The notes below the pieces were generated by a model. That model had not been told where the DNA came from, ran no database searches, and saw nothing but the letters and a program-made list of their open reading frames with translations. DNA of 64,000 nt from Pseudoduganella lurida (GTDB taxonomy: Bacteria > Pseudomonadota > Gammaproteobacteria > Burkholderiales > Burkholderiaceae_D), in NCBI RefSeq assembly GCF_007830455.1, contig NZ_VLLB01000007.1:229195-293194 (forward strand). Direction: 5' to 3'. The position numbers were made by a program, and so were the translations under genes. How positions within the stretch are numbered: the first letter of the stretch is position 1; the number at the start of each line of letters is the position of its first letter. This document shows positions 7,122 to 15,003 of the stretch, in pieces.

Positions 7122-8606
7122 ATGCGTATTAAGCTCAAGAGTATCGGCCTGATCGGCCTCGGCATGGTCGCCGGCGTGGCCGTCTCGACCAATTTTTCCG
7201 CCCTGGCGCAGCGTGCCGAGGCACCGCTGCCGCTGGAGGAACTGCGCCAGCTGTCGGACGTGTTCGCGCTGATCAAGTCCGACTACGTGGAAGGCGTGGA
7301 CGACCGCAAGCTGCTGCAGGATGCGATCGGCGGCATGGTCGCCTCGCTCGACCCGCATTCCGTCTATCTCGATAAGAAAGCCTTCCGCGAGATGCGCGAG
7401 TCCGTGCAGGGCAAGTTCGTGGGCGTCGGCATCGAGGTGGCGATGGAGGACGGCTACGTGAAAGTGGTCTCGCCGATCGAGGACACGCCCGCCTACAAGG
7501 CCGGCATCAAGGCCGGCGACCTGATCACCCGCATCGACAACGTGCCGCTGAAAGGCATGTCGCTCGACGAGTCGATCAAGAAGATGCGCGGGGAACCGAA
7601 GACGAAGGTGGTGCTCACGCTGTCCCGCAAGGGCGACGACAAGCCGCTGATCGTGCCCGTGATGCGCGAGGAGATCCGCGTGCAGAGCGTGAAGGCCAAG
7701 CTGGTGGAGCCGGGCTATGTGTGGCTGCGCATCGCGCAGTTCCAGGAGCCCACCGTCGACGAGATGGCGAAAAAGCTCACCGGCCTGTATGCGCAGAACC
7801 CGGACATCAAGGGCATCGTGCTGGACCTGCGCAACGATCCGGGCGGCGTGGTGCCGGGCGCGATCGGCGTCTCGGCCGCCTTCCTGCCGAAGGATTCCGT
7901 GATCGTCTCCACCAACGGCCAGCTGGCCGATTCGAAGCAGACCTTCTACGCGCGGCCGGAATATTATGCCGGCCGCAATCCGGGCGACCCGCTGGCCAAG
8001 CTGCCGGCGGCGCTGAAGACGGTGCCGCTGGTGGTGCTGGTGAATGCCGGTTCCGCATCGGCCTCCGAGATCGTGGCCGGCGCGCTGCAGGACTACAAGC
8101 GCGCCACCGTGATGGGCAGCCAGACGTTCGGCAAGGGCTCGGTGCAGACGCTGCGCCAGCTGACCGCCGACACGGCCGTCAAGCTGACGACGGCGCGCTA
8201 CTACACGCCGAAGGGCCGGGCGATCCAGGCCAAGGGCATCGAGCCGGACGTGCGCGTGGACGAAACGGCCGAAGGCGATGGCCTGAACAGCCTGCGCCTG
8301 CGCGAAGCGGACCTGCAGAAGCACCTGTCCGGCGACGAGGCCGACACGCGCCCCGTGAAGCACGACGAGCTGGAAGAGGAAAAGCGCATCCTGGCGCTGG
8401 CGAAAAAGCAGAAGCCCGTCGAATTCGGCAGCAAGGACGACTTCCAGCTGGCCCAGGCGCTGAACCACTTCAAGGGCCTGCCGGTGAAGCTGGCGAAGGC
8501 CGATACCGAAACGGAGAAAGCCGCCGAGAAGATCCTCGTGAAGCCGGAAACCCAGTCGGATGTCGGCATCAAGCCGGAAGACCGCAAGGCGCCGGCATCG
8601 AAATAA
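7122..8606 (+). CDS. ctpA: C-terminal processing protease, S41 family
   Basis: Periplasmic serine protease (494 aa) with an N-terminal membrane anchor or signal (residues 7-30), a PDZ domain (about 95-180, GVGIEVAMEDGYVKVVSPIEDTPA) and an S41 catalytic domain. The nucleophile motif SASASE lies at 311-316 and the general-base Lys in FGKGS is K338. The C-terminal 90 residues are charged and low in complexity. These enzymes trim C-termini of exported proteins or degrade peptidoglycan hydrolases. Its place after an EnvC-like gene points to cell-wall remodelling (inference). Confidence 0.93.
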   Translation: MRIKLKSIGLIGLGMVAGVAVSTNFSALAQRAEAPLPLEELRQLSDVFALIKSDYVEGVDDRKLLQDAIGGMVASLDPHSVYLDKKAFREMRESVQGKFVGVGIEVAMEDGYVKVVSPIEDTPAYKAGIKAGDLITRIDNVPLKGMSLDESIKKMRGEPKTKVVLTLSRKGDDKPLIVPVMREEIRVQSVKAKLVEPGYVWLRIAQFQEPTVDEMAKKLTGLYAQNPDIKGIVLDLRNDPGGVVPGAIGVSAAFLPKDSVIVSTNGQLADSKQTFYARPEYYAGRNPGDPLAKLPAALKTVPLVVLVNAGSASASEIVAGALQDYKRATVMGSQTFGKGSVQTLRQLTADTAVKLTTARYYTPKGRAIQAKGIEPDVRVDETAEGDGLNSLRLREADLQKHLSGDEADTRPVKHDELEEEKRILALAKKQKPVEFGSKDDFQLAQALNHFKGLPVKLAKADTETEKAAEKILVKPETQSDVGIKPEDRKAPASK

Positions 8607-8610
8607 ATGG

Positions 8611-9366
8611 ATGCGCATCTTGGATGATTCGCAGCTGCTGCGCTACTCGCGGCACATCCTGCTCGACGAGATCGGCATCGAGGGCCAGCAGAAGCTGCTG
8701 GCCGCCCGCGTGCTCGTGGTGGGCGCCGGCGGCCTCGGTTCGCCGGCGGCGCTGTACCTGGCCGCCAGCGGCGTGGGCCACCTGACGATCGTCGACGACG
8801 ACGCCGTCGATCTCACCAACCTGCAGCGCCAGATCGCCCATACCACGGCGCGCGTCGGCCAGCCGAAGGCCCTGTCGGCGCAGGAAGCCATCGCGGCCGT
8901 GAATCCGGACGTGCAGGTCACCGCGCTGATCGAACGGGCCGGCGAGGCGCGCCTGGCCGAACTGGTGGCGGCCGCCGACGTGGTCCTCGACTGCACCGAC
9001 AACTTCCAGACCCGCCACGCCATCAACCGTGCCTGCGTGGCCGCGCGCGTGCCGCTGGTCTCCGGCGCCGTGATCCGCTTCGATGGCCAGGTAAGCGTGT
9101 TCGATCCGCGCACCGGCACGCTGCCCTGCTATTCCTGCCTGTTCCCGCAGGACCAGGCTTTCGAGGACGTGGCCTGTTCCACGATGGGCGTGTTCGCGCC
9201 GCTCGTCGGCGTGGTCGGTGCGATGCAGGCCGCCGAGGCGCTCAAGATCGTGATGGGCATCGGCGAAACGCTGGCCGGCCGCCTGCTGATGCTCGATGGC
9301 CTGCGCATGGAATGGACCAGCATCGGCGTGGCGCGCGATGCTTCCTGCCCGGCCTGTTCGCGCTAG
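8611..9366 (+). CDS. MoeB/ThiF family adenylyltransferase
   Basis: A 251-residue E1-like enzyme that adenylates the C-terminal Gly-Gly of a small sulfur carrier (MoaD or ThiS). It has the ATP loop GAGGLGSP (39-44), the NLQRQ arginine finger (70-74), DCTDNFQTRHAIN, and two CxxC pairs (C173/C176 and C246/C249) that hold the structural zinc. C189 in the VACSTMGV segment matches the conserved Cys of the family. The ATG at 8611, four bases after the ctpA stop, gives a full-length protein; a longer frame inside ctpA is not needed. No moa or thi gene is nearby, so MoeB versus ThiF cannot be decided. Confidence 0.9.
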   Translation: MRILDDSQLLRYSRHILLDEIGIEGQQKLLAARVLVVGAGGLGSPAALYLAASGVGHLTIVDDDAVDLTNLQRQIAHTTARVGQPKALSAQEAIAAVNPDVQVTALIERAGEARLAELVAAADVVLDCTDNFQTRHAINRACVAARVPLVSGAVIRFDGQVSVFDPRTGTLPCYSCLFPQDQAFEDVACSTMGVFAPLVGVVGAMQAAEALKIVMGIGETLAGRLLMLDGLRMEWTSIGVARDASCPACSR

Positions 9367-9451
9367 CGGGCACTTACATCCGGTCACATCTGGGGCCCGG
9401 AATTAACCCCGTTTTTCGGCCCCGCTTCACCTTCCTGTAGTATTTAAGGCT

Positions 9452-9457
9452 TATACT
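9452..9457 (+). promoter_or_regulatory. candidate -10 element for the gsp operon
   Basis: TATACT lies 38 bases before the gspG ATG, in the 128-base gap after the MoeB-like gene. No convincing -35 is seen at the expected distance. It is the only promoter-like sequence in that gap, so the T2SS operon probably starts here. Confidence 0.35.
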
Positions 9458-9494
9458 GCTGCACTCTGCAATTGCCTTAACTACTCTTCAAGTC

Positions 9495-9950
9495 ATGCAA
9501 AACGGTCACTATTGCGGGTCCCCCAGGGCGCGCCGCGCGCGCGGTTTCACCCTCATCGAAATCATGGTCGTCGTCGTCATCATGGGCGTGCTGGCCGCGC
9601 TCGTCGTGCCGAAGCTGCTGTCCCGCACCGGCGAATCGAAGATCGCCGCGGCCCGCGTCGACATCGCCACCATCATGCAGTCGCTCAAGCTGTACAAGCT
9701 GGACAACACGCGCTACCCGACCACCGAACAGGGCCTGCAGGCGCTGCTGACGCGGCCCACCAGCGGCCCGGCCGCCAACGGCTGGAAAGAGGGCGGCTAC
9801 CTGGAAAAGATGCCGAAGGACCCGTGGGGCTTCTCGTACCAGTACCTGTCGCCCGGCGTGAAGGGTGAAGTGGACGTGTTCTCGCTGGGCGCCGACGGCC
9901 AGCCGGGCGGTACCGGCGACGATGCCGACATCGGCTCCTGGGAAAACTGA
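9495..9950 (+). CDS. gspG: type II secretion major pseudopilin GspG
   Basis: Major subunit of the T2SS pseudopilus in the inner membrane and periplasm (151 aa). The prepilin peptidase site is RG-FTLIE with cleavage after G17 and Glu at mature position 5, then a hydrophobic helix MVVVVIMGVLAALVVP. The C-terminal domain has KLYKLDNTRYPTTEQGLQALL and the calcium-loop region LGADGQPGGTGDDADIGSW, both characteristic of GspG. It is first in the twelve-gene gsp operon. The 17-residue leader is longer than the typical 6-9. Confidence 0.97.
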   Translation: MQNGHYCGSPRARRARGFTLIEIMVVVVIMGVLAALVVPKLLSRTGESKIAAARVDIATIMQSLKLYKLDNTRYPTTEQGLQALLTRPTSGPAANGWKEGGYLEKMPKDPWGFSYQYLSPGVKGEVDVFSLGADGQPGGTGDDADIGSWEN

Positions 9951-9972
9951 CTCATTGACGGCGCCGACGGAC

Positions 9973-10431
9973 ATGCGCCAGCGCGGCTTTACCCTGATCG
10001 AGCTGCTGGTGGTGCTGGTCATCATCGGCCTCACGCTGGGGCTGGTAACGCTGAACGCGGCTCCGAGCGGGCGCCAGGCCATGCAGCAGGAAGCGCAGCG
10101 CGTGGCCCTGCTGCTGCAGCTGGCGCGTGACGAGGCCATCGTGCGCAACCGTCCCATCGCCTTCGAAGCCAGTCCGATGGGCTACCGCTTCCTGGTGCGC
10201 GACGACCGCCAGTGGAAGACGCTGCCGCAGGACGACATGCTGCGCGAGCGCGCATTCAAGCGTACCCCGATGACCCTGCTGCTCGACCCGCCCACCAATG
10301 TGCCCGGCGCGCCGCTGCGCATCGTGTTCGGCCGCGAGCCGGTCGACAAGCCGTTCGTGCTGACGCTGGCGTCCGGCGACGTGAGCGCCGCCGTCCATGC
10401 CGATGGCGTGGGCCACTTCGCGGTGGAATGA
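9973..10431 (+). CDS. gspH: type II secretion minor pseudopilin GspH
   Basis: A 152-residue prepilin-like protein with leader MRQRG, the N-terminal motif FTLIELLVVLVIIGLTLGL and a mostly beta C-terminal domain, consistent with GspH. The ATG at 9973 gives the short leader expected; an in-frame TTG at 9955 is an alternative. The stop codon overlaps the gspI start. Together with GspI, J and K it forms the tip of the pseudopilus. Confidence 0.9.
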   Translation: MRQRGFTLIELLVVLVIIGLTLGLVTLNAAPSGRQAMQQEAQRVALLLQLARDEAIVRNRPIAFEASPMGYRFLVRDDRQWKTLPQDDMLRERAFKRTPMTLLLDPPTNVPGAPLRIVFGREPVDKPFVLTLASGDVSAAVHADGVGHFAVE

Positions 10432-10817
10432 TGACCATGCCGACGACGTTGCGGATACGCTCGCGCGGCTTCACGCTGCTGGAAGTGCTGGTGGCGCTCG
10501 TCATCGTGGGCACGGCGCTGGGCGCTTCGCTGCGCGCCATCGGCAGCCTGACGCAGAACAGCGACGGCCTGCGCGGCACGATGATGGCCACCTGGTCGGC
10601 CGAGAACCGCATGGCGCAGATCCGCCTGGCTAGGACCTTCCCGGCGGTGGGCAGGACATCGTTCGCCTGCCCGCAGGGCGACCTGCAGCTGCTGTGCCAG
10701 GAAGAAGTGATCATCTCGCCGAACCCGCTGCTGCGCCGCGTCGAGGTGTCGGTGTACGAGGCGGCCCATCCCGAACGCCGCATCATCAAGCTGGTGCAGC
10801 TGGTGCTGAAACAATGA
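10428..10817 (+). CDS. gspI: type II secretion minor pseudopilin GspI
   Basis: A 129-residue minor pseudopilin. After a 14-residue leader comes RG-FTLLEVLVALVIVGTALGASLRA, typical of GspI, and then WSAENRMAQIRLARTFPAVG, which matches the conserved core of the family. The start is the first of two ATGs at 10428, overlapping the gspH stop (ATGA). The gene ends in another ATGA overlap with gspJ, so translation is probably coupled along the operon. Confidence 0.93.
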   Translation: MMTMPTTLRIRSRGFTLLEVLVALVIVGTALGASLRAIGSLTQNSDGLRGTMMATWSAENRMAQIRLARTFPAVGRTSFACPQGDLQLLCQEEVIISPNPLLRRVEVSVYEAAHPERRIIKLVQLVLKQ

Positions 10818-11512
10818 AGCCGCGCGCCGCATTGTCCGGTTTCACCCTGGTGGAGCTGCTGGTGGCGATCACCGTGCTGGCGATCGTGGCCGTACTGGGC
10901 TGGCGCGGCCTGGACAGCATCGTCCGCTCGCGCGTGATGCTGACGGCGCAGATGGAGCACACGCGCGGCATCCAGCTGGCGTTCGCGCAGATGCAGAACG
11001 ACCTGGAACAGATGGCCGGGGCGGACCTGGTGGGCACGCGGCAGTACCTGGCCGCGGACAATGCGCGGCTGCTGTTCGTGCGCACGGTCGCCGCGGAAAA
11101 CGCCGCCACGCAGCTGGTGGTGGTGAGCTACCGCGTGCGCGACGGCGTGCTGACGCGCCGCGAATCGCCCGGCACGCGCGACCTGGCGCAGCTGCAGGCC
11201 CTGTGGCAGGTGGCCATGTCGGATGGCGATCCGGTGCCCGGCGTGGCGCTGCAGCGCGGCGTGGCCGGCATGACGGTGCGGGTGTGGCGCGATGGCGCTT
11301 GGCAGCCGGCCGGCAGCGGCACGAGCAGTACCACCAGCACTGGCAGCACCAGTACCGGCAGCACCAGTACCGGCGGCACCGGCAGCGGGGCCACGGGAAC
11401 TGCAGTCACGACCGCCACGGCGGCGGACCTGCCCGAGGGCCTGGAGATGTCGCTGCAGCTGCAGGGCGAAAACGCGCCGCTGGTCAAGGTGCTGCTGGTG
11501 GGGGCGACGTGA
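10814..11512 (+). CDS. gspJ: type II secretion minor pseudopilin GspJ with a Ser/Thr/Gly repeat insert
   Basis: A 232-residue minor pseudopilin with leader, SG-FTLVELLVAITVLAIVAVLGWRGLD, and RGIQLAFAQMQNDLEQM, typical of GspJ. Near residues 170-200 there is a low-complexity stretch of Ser, Thr and Gly encoded by a 15-base direct repeat (GGCAGCACCAGTACC-like). The C-terminal strand EGLEMSLQLQGENAPLVKVLLV follows normally, so the insert is tolerated inside the globular part. It starts at the ATGA overlap with gspI and ends in a GTGA overlap with gspK. Confidence 0.92.
   Translation: MKPRAALSGFTLVELLVAITVLAIVAVLGWRGLDSIVRSRVMLTAQMEHTRGIQLAFAQMQNDLEQMAGADLVGTRQYLAADNARLLFVRTVAAENAATQLVVVSYRVRDGVLTRRESPGTRDLAQLQALWQVAMSDGDPVPGVALQRGVAGMTVRVWRDGAWQPAGSGTSSTTSTGSTSTGSTSTGGTGSGATGTAVTTATAADLPEGLEMSLQLQGENAPLVKVLLVGAT
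11320..11397 (+). repeat. in-frame 15-bp direct repeat inside gspJ
   Basis: The coding stretch repeats a 15-base unit close to GGCAGCACCAGTACC several times, encoding Gly-Ser-Thr-Ser-Thr runs. The unit length is a multiple of three, so copy-number change would keep the frame. It then grades into Gly/Ala/Thr-rich sequence. Confidence 0.8.
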
Positions 11513-12453
11513 GGGGCCGGACGCAGCGGACCCGCCGCAAGCAGCGCGGCGTGGCCGTCGTCACGGCCCTGCTGCTGACGGCGCTGGCGATCACGATCGT
11601 GGCCAGCCTGTTCTGGCAGCAGCAGGTGCAGGTGCGCTCGGTGGAGAACCAGCGGCTGCACCTGCAGACGCGCTGGATCCTGCGCGGCGCGCTCGACTGG
11701 GCGCGGCTGATCCTGCGGCAGGACGGCATGGACAACCCCAAGTTCACGCGGGCGGACGGCGTATGGGCCACGCCGCTGGCGGAGACCCGGCTGGACCAGT
11801 ACGTGGAACGCGAACGCGTGCAGGGCGAGGACTACGACGCCACCCTGAAAGGCCAGATTTATGACGCACAGTCGCGTTACAATCTGGCGAACCTGGCGAC
11901 GGCCGCGGTGGTCAATAGCGGCGAGCTGAGTGTCTTCCGCCAGCTGCTCAACCTGCTGCAGCTGGACAGCGGCCTGGCGTCCGCGGCCGCGCAACTGGTG
12001 GCGCGCGGCCAGGTGCAGTCCGGCCAGCAAGGCACGCAGCAGAAGGGGGCGATGCCGTTGCAGCGCGTGGAAGACCTGGCAGCGGCGGGCTTTTCGCCCG
12101 CGGCGATCGAACGGCTGCGCGATTTCGTGATCGTGCTGCCCAATACCGCCAGGGTCAATGTCAACACGGCCAAGGCGGAAGTCCTGGCCGCGCTGGTGCA
12201 GGGCATGTCGCTGTCGGAGGCGCAGTCGCTGGTGGCGGCGCGCAAGAACAAGACCTACGGCCAGCAGAGCGACTTCACCGGCGCCATGACGGGTCGCACG
12301 GTACTGGCCGACGTGGTGACGCGCAGCGATTATTTCCTGGTACTGAGCCAGGTGAAGCTGGACCGCGCCGTGCTGGAATCGTGGGCGCTGATCCGCCGGC
12401 TGCCACCGCAGCAGGGTTCGCGCACGTTCCTGGAATGGATCAGGGAAATCTAA
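11509..12453 (+). CDS. gspK: type II secretion minor pseudopilin GspK
   Basis: The largest minor pseudopilin (314 aa). The start is GTG at 11509 overlapping the gspJ stop. The N-terminus RGVAVVTALLLTALAITIVASLFWQQQ is the GspK version of the prepilin motif; like other GspK proteins it lacks Glu at position 5. RLHLQTRWILRGALDWARLILRQD and the helix-hairpin-helix-like NVNTAKAEVLAALVQGMSLSEAQSLVAAR follow. The family binds GspI/J to cap the pseudopilus tip. Confidence 0.93.
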   Translation: MRGRTQRTRRKQRGVAVVTALLLTALAITIVASLFWQQQVQVRSVENQRLHLQTRWILRGALDWARLILRQDGMDNPKFTRADGVWATPLAETRLDQYVERERVQGEDYDATLKGQIYDAQSRYNLANLATAAVVNSGELSVFRQLLNLLQLDSGLASAAAQLVARGQVQSGQQGTQQKGAMPLQRVEDLAAAGFSPAAIERLRDFVIVLPNTARVNVNTAKAEVLAALVQGMSLSEAQSLVAARKNKTYGQQSDFTGAMTGRTVLADVVTRSDYFLVLSQVKLDRAVLESWALIRRLPPQQGSRTFLEWIREI

Positions 12454-12465
12454 GGAAAGCAGCTT

Positions 12466-13707
12466 TTGACGACTCTCTACATAAGTTATCCGGCCCGCGT
12501 CGCGGCCAGCGACACCGGCGTGACCTGCGCCTACGCGCAGGTGGGCGATGGCGGAAACGTGCTGCAGCAGGGCGCCGGTGCGCTGGGCAAGCTGACCGAC
12601 CTGGTCGCGGCCAGCCGCCGGGTCGTGCTGCTGCTGGCCGCGCCGGACGTGAGCCTGCTGCGCGTAACGGTGCCGCCGCTGGCCGGCAGCCGCCTGAAGG
12701 CGGCGCTGCCCAATCTCGTCGAGGACCAGCTGCTGGGCGATCCGGACGACTGCGTGTTCGCGCTGGCGCCCGCCCAGGCCGGCAGTGCCGAGCGCACCGT
12801 CGCGGTGGTGCAGCGCGCCTGGCTGGAAGTGCTGGTGAAGGCGCTGGTGGCGCAGGGCGCGCGCGCCGTGTCCGCCGTGCCCGCGCAGCTGTGCCTGCCG
12901 CTGGCGCCGGGTGGCGTGTCGGCCGCGCTGGCCCACGGCGAAGGCGACCTGGAACTCACGCTGCGCACCGCGCAGTACGAAGGCGTGGGCCTGATGCTGC
13001 CGCAGGATGCGGAGGGCGCGCTGCACACGCTGCGCGCGCTGGCGGCCGATGCACCCGTCACGCTGTACGTGCCGCCGGCCGAGCGCGCGCAATACGACGC
13101 GCTGCTGGCGAACCTGGCTGCGCCTTTGCCCGGCATGGTGCTGGAAGACGAGCACTGGGCGCACCGCATCGCCGCCAGCCGTGCGGTGCAGCTGGACCTG
13201 GCCGCCAACCTGCGCGCCGCCAGCGGGGCGAACGCGCAGGCCTGGAAACGCTGGCGCTGGCCGCTGCGCCTGGCCGTGCTGGCCGTGCTGGTCAATATCG
13301 CCGGCCTGAACTGGGAATGGCTGCGCCTGCATCGCGAGGAAGTGGCCGTGCGCCAGTCGATGCTGCAGATCTTCCGCGCCGCCTACCCGAACGAGAAGGT
13401 GGTGCTGGAACCGGCCGCGCAGATGCGCGCCAATATCGCCCGTGCCCGGGCGGCCGGCGGCCAGGCGGGACCGGATGAATTCACGGCGCTGGCCGCCGCG
13501 TTTGCCGAGGCGCTGCAGGCGCTGCCGCGGCGCGACATCGTCGCCGGCCTGGAGTACCGCGAACGCACGCTGACCGTGCGCCTGAAACCGAACGTGGTCG
13601 ATGCCGCCGCGCTGGCCCAGGTGCAGGCGCAGCTGGCACCGCGCCACCTGGCGCTGACCGAGACGGGGGCCGGCACGTGGCAACTGAAAGCAGGAGGCAA
13701 GTCGTGA
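12466..13707 (+). CDS. gspL: type II secretion protein GspL
   Basis: A 413-residue bitopic inner-membrane protein that links the GspE ATPase to the periplasm. The cytoplasmic part (about 1-255) has the actin-like fold of GspL with LPNLVEDQLLGDPDDCVFAL. A membrane helix lies near 265-285 (RLAVLAVLVNIAGLNWEW), and the periplasmic ferredoxin-like domain follows. The start is TTG at 12466 behind a good AAGGAA ribosome-binding site; no ATG is available nearby. Confidence 0.9.
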   Translation: MTTLYISYPARVAASDTGVTCAYAQVGDGGNVLQQGAGALGKLTDLVAASRRVVLLLAAPDVSLLRVTVPPLAGSRLKAALPNLVEDQLLGDPDDCVFALAPAQAGSAERTVAVVQRAWLEVLVKALVAQGARAVSAVPAQLCLPLAPGGVSAALAHGEGDLELTLRTAQYEGVGLMLPQDAEGALHTLRALAADAPVTLYVPPAERAQYDALLANLAAPLPGMVLEDEHWAHRIAASRAVQLDLAANLRAASGANAQAWKRWRWPLRLAVLAVLVNIAGLNWEWLRLHREEVAVRQSMLQIFRAAYPNEKVVLEPAAQMRANIARARAAGGQAGPDEFTALAAAFAEALQALPRRDIVAGLEYRERTLTVRLKPNVVDAAALAQVQAQLAPRHLALTETGAGTWQLKAGGKS

Positions 13708-14216
13708 GCGTCAATTCCACCATCGCCGGCTGGCGCGCCCGTGGCAGCGCGTTCTGGGCTGCGCGCACGGAGCAGGAGCGCCGCATGCTCGCCATCGGCG
13801 GGGCCGTCGTCGGCCTGGCGCTGGTGTACTCGCTGCTGGTCGATCCGGCGCTGACGAACCGCGAACGGCTGCGCCGCACGCTGCCCGAACTGCGCCAGGA
13901 AGCGGCCACCCTGCAGGCGCTGGCCACGCAGGCGGCGCAGCTGTCGGCGCAGGCGCCGGTACAGGCGCTGCCCCTGTCGCGCGAGGCATTGACGGCCGCG
14001 CTGGCCGCACGGGGCCTGGCAACGCAGAGCCTCGTCATGACGGGCGAGTATGTGAAGATCGAATGGAAGGGCGTGCCGTTTGCCGGCCTGGTCACGTGGA
14101 TGGATGCCGTGGCGCGCGAAAACCGGCTGCTGGTGCAGGATGCGAAGATCAGTGCCGTCGACACGGCGGGCCTGGTCGACGCGACGCTGACCTTGCGCCA
14201 GCAGGCCAACCCGTGA
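13704..14216 (+). CDS. gspM: type II secretion protein GspM
   Basis: A 170-residue inner-membrane protein that partners with GspL. It has the short N-terminal cytoplasmic segment ending EQERRMLAIGG, one membrane helix (about residues 26-46), a coiled region rich in Leu/Gln/Ala and a small periplasmic domain. Start is the GTG at 13704 overlapping the gspL stop (GTGA). A TTG nine codons earlier is also possible but lies inside gspL. Confidence 0.88.
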   Translation: MSVNSTIAGWRARGSAFWAARTEQERRMLAIGGAVVGLALVYSLLVDPALTNRERLRRTLPELRQEAATLQALATQAAQLSAQAPVQALPLSREALTAALAARGLATQSLVMTGEYVKIEWKGVPFAGLVTWMDAVARENRLLVQDAKISAVDTAGLVDATLTLRQQANP

Positions 14217-14229
14217 TGCGGACGGTCCG

Positions 14230-15003
14230 ATGAAGCGCGCCTTCCTGTGGCTGCTCGCGATCCTGGCGACCGCCGCGCTGACCACGCTCGTGTTCTTCCC
14301 TGCCGCGTGGGTCGCCACGCTGGTGGAGAAGCAGACGGGAGGGCGCATCACGCTGGGCGATGCGCAGGGCACGCTGTGGCGCGGTTCCGCCTTCGTGGGT
14401 GGCGCCGCCAGCGCGGGCAGCCCCGTCACGCCCCTGCTGCCGGGCCGCTTCGCCTGGCGCCTGTCGCCCCTGTCGCTGCTGGGCAGCGTGCGCATGGAAC
14501 TGAGCAATCCGGAGGCGCTGACGCAGCCCGTGCAGTTCACGGGCAGCTGGCGCGCCTGGCAATTGAGCCCCGCCGCCCTGAAGCTGCCGGCCGATGGCCT
14601 GTCCGGCCTGGGCGCGCCATTGAACACGCTGGCGCTGTCCGGCCGGCTGCAACTGGCCTGGACCTCGCTGCAGCTGGCGCTGGCCGACCGCAACGTGCTG
14701 GTCAACGGCGTGACGACCCTGCAGATGGACGACATGTCGTCGCGCCTGGCGCCGATCAAGCCGCTGGGCAGCTACCAGCTGGCGCTCGACTGGCAGGGCC
14801 AGGGGGCCGGCGTGACACTGAAGAGCAACAAGGGCCCGCTGCTGCTGTCCGGCACGGGCCAGTTACAGAACGGGCGGCTGCGCTTTTCCGGCCAGGCCGC
14901 CGCCGATACCGGCTACGAAGACACCCTGGGCAACCTGCTCAACCTGCTGGGCCAGCGTCGCAACGTCGGCGGCAAAAACATCATCGCACTCGAGTTCAGA
15001 TAA
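14230..15003 (+). CDS. gspN: type II secretion protein GspN
   Basis: A 257-residue protein with an N-terminal membrane helix (about 5-25) and a periplasmic beta-rich domain, including the family segment GRITLGDAQGTLWRGSAFV. GspN is present in only some T2SS and its role is unclear. The gene begins 13 bases after gspM and its TAA overlaps the gspD start by one base. Confidence 0.85.
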   Translation: MKRAFLWLLAILATAALTTLVFFPAAWVATLVEKQTGGRITLGDAQGTLWRGSAFVGGAASAGSPVTPLLPGRFAWRLSPLSLLGSVRMELSNPEALTQPVQFTGSWRAWQLSPAALKLPADGLSGLGAPLNTLALSGRLQLAWTSLQLALADRNVLVNGVTTLQMDDMSSRLAPIKPLGSYQLALDWQGQGAGVTLKSNKGPLLLSGTGQLQNGRLRFSGQAAADTGYEDTLGNLLNLLGQRRNVGGKNIIALEFR

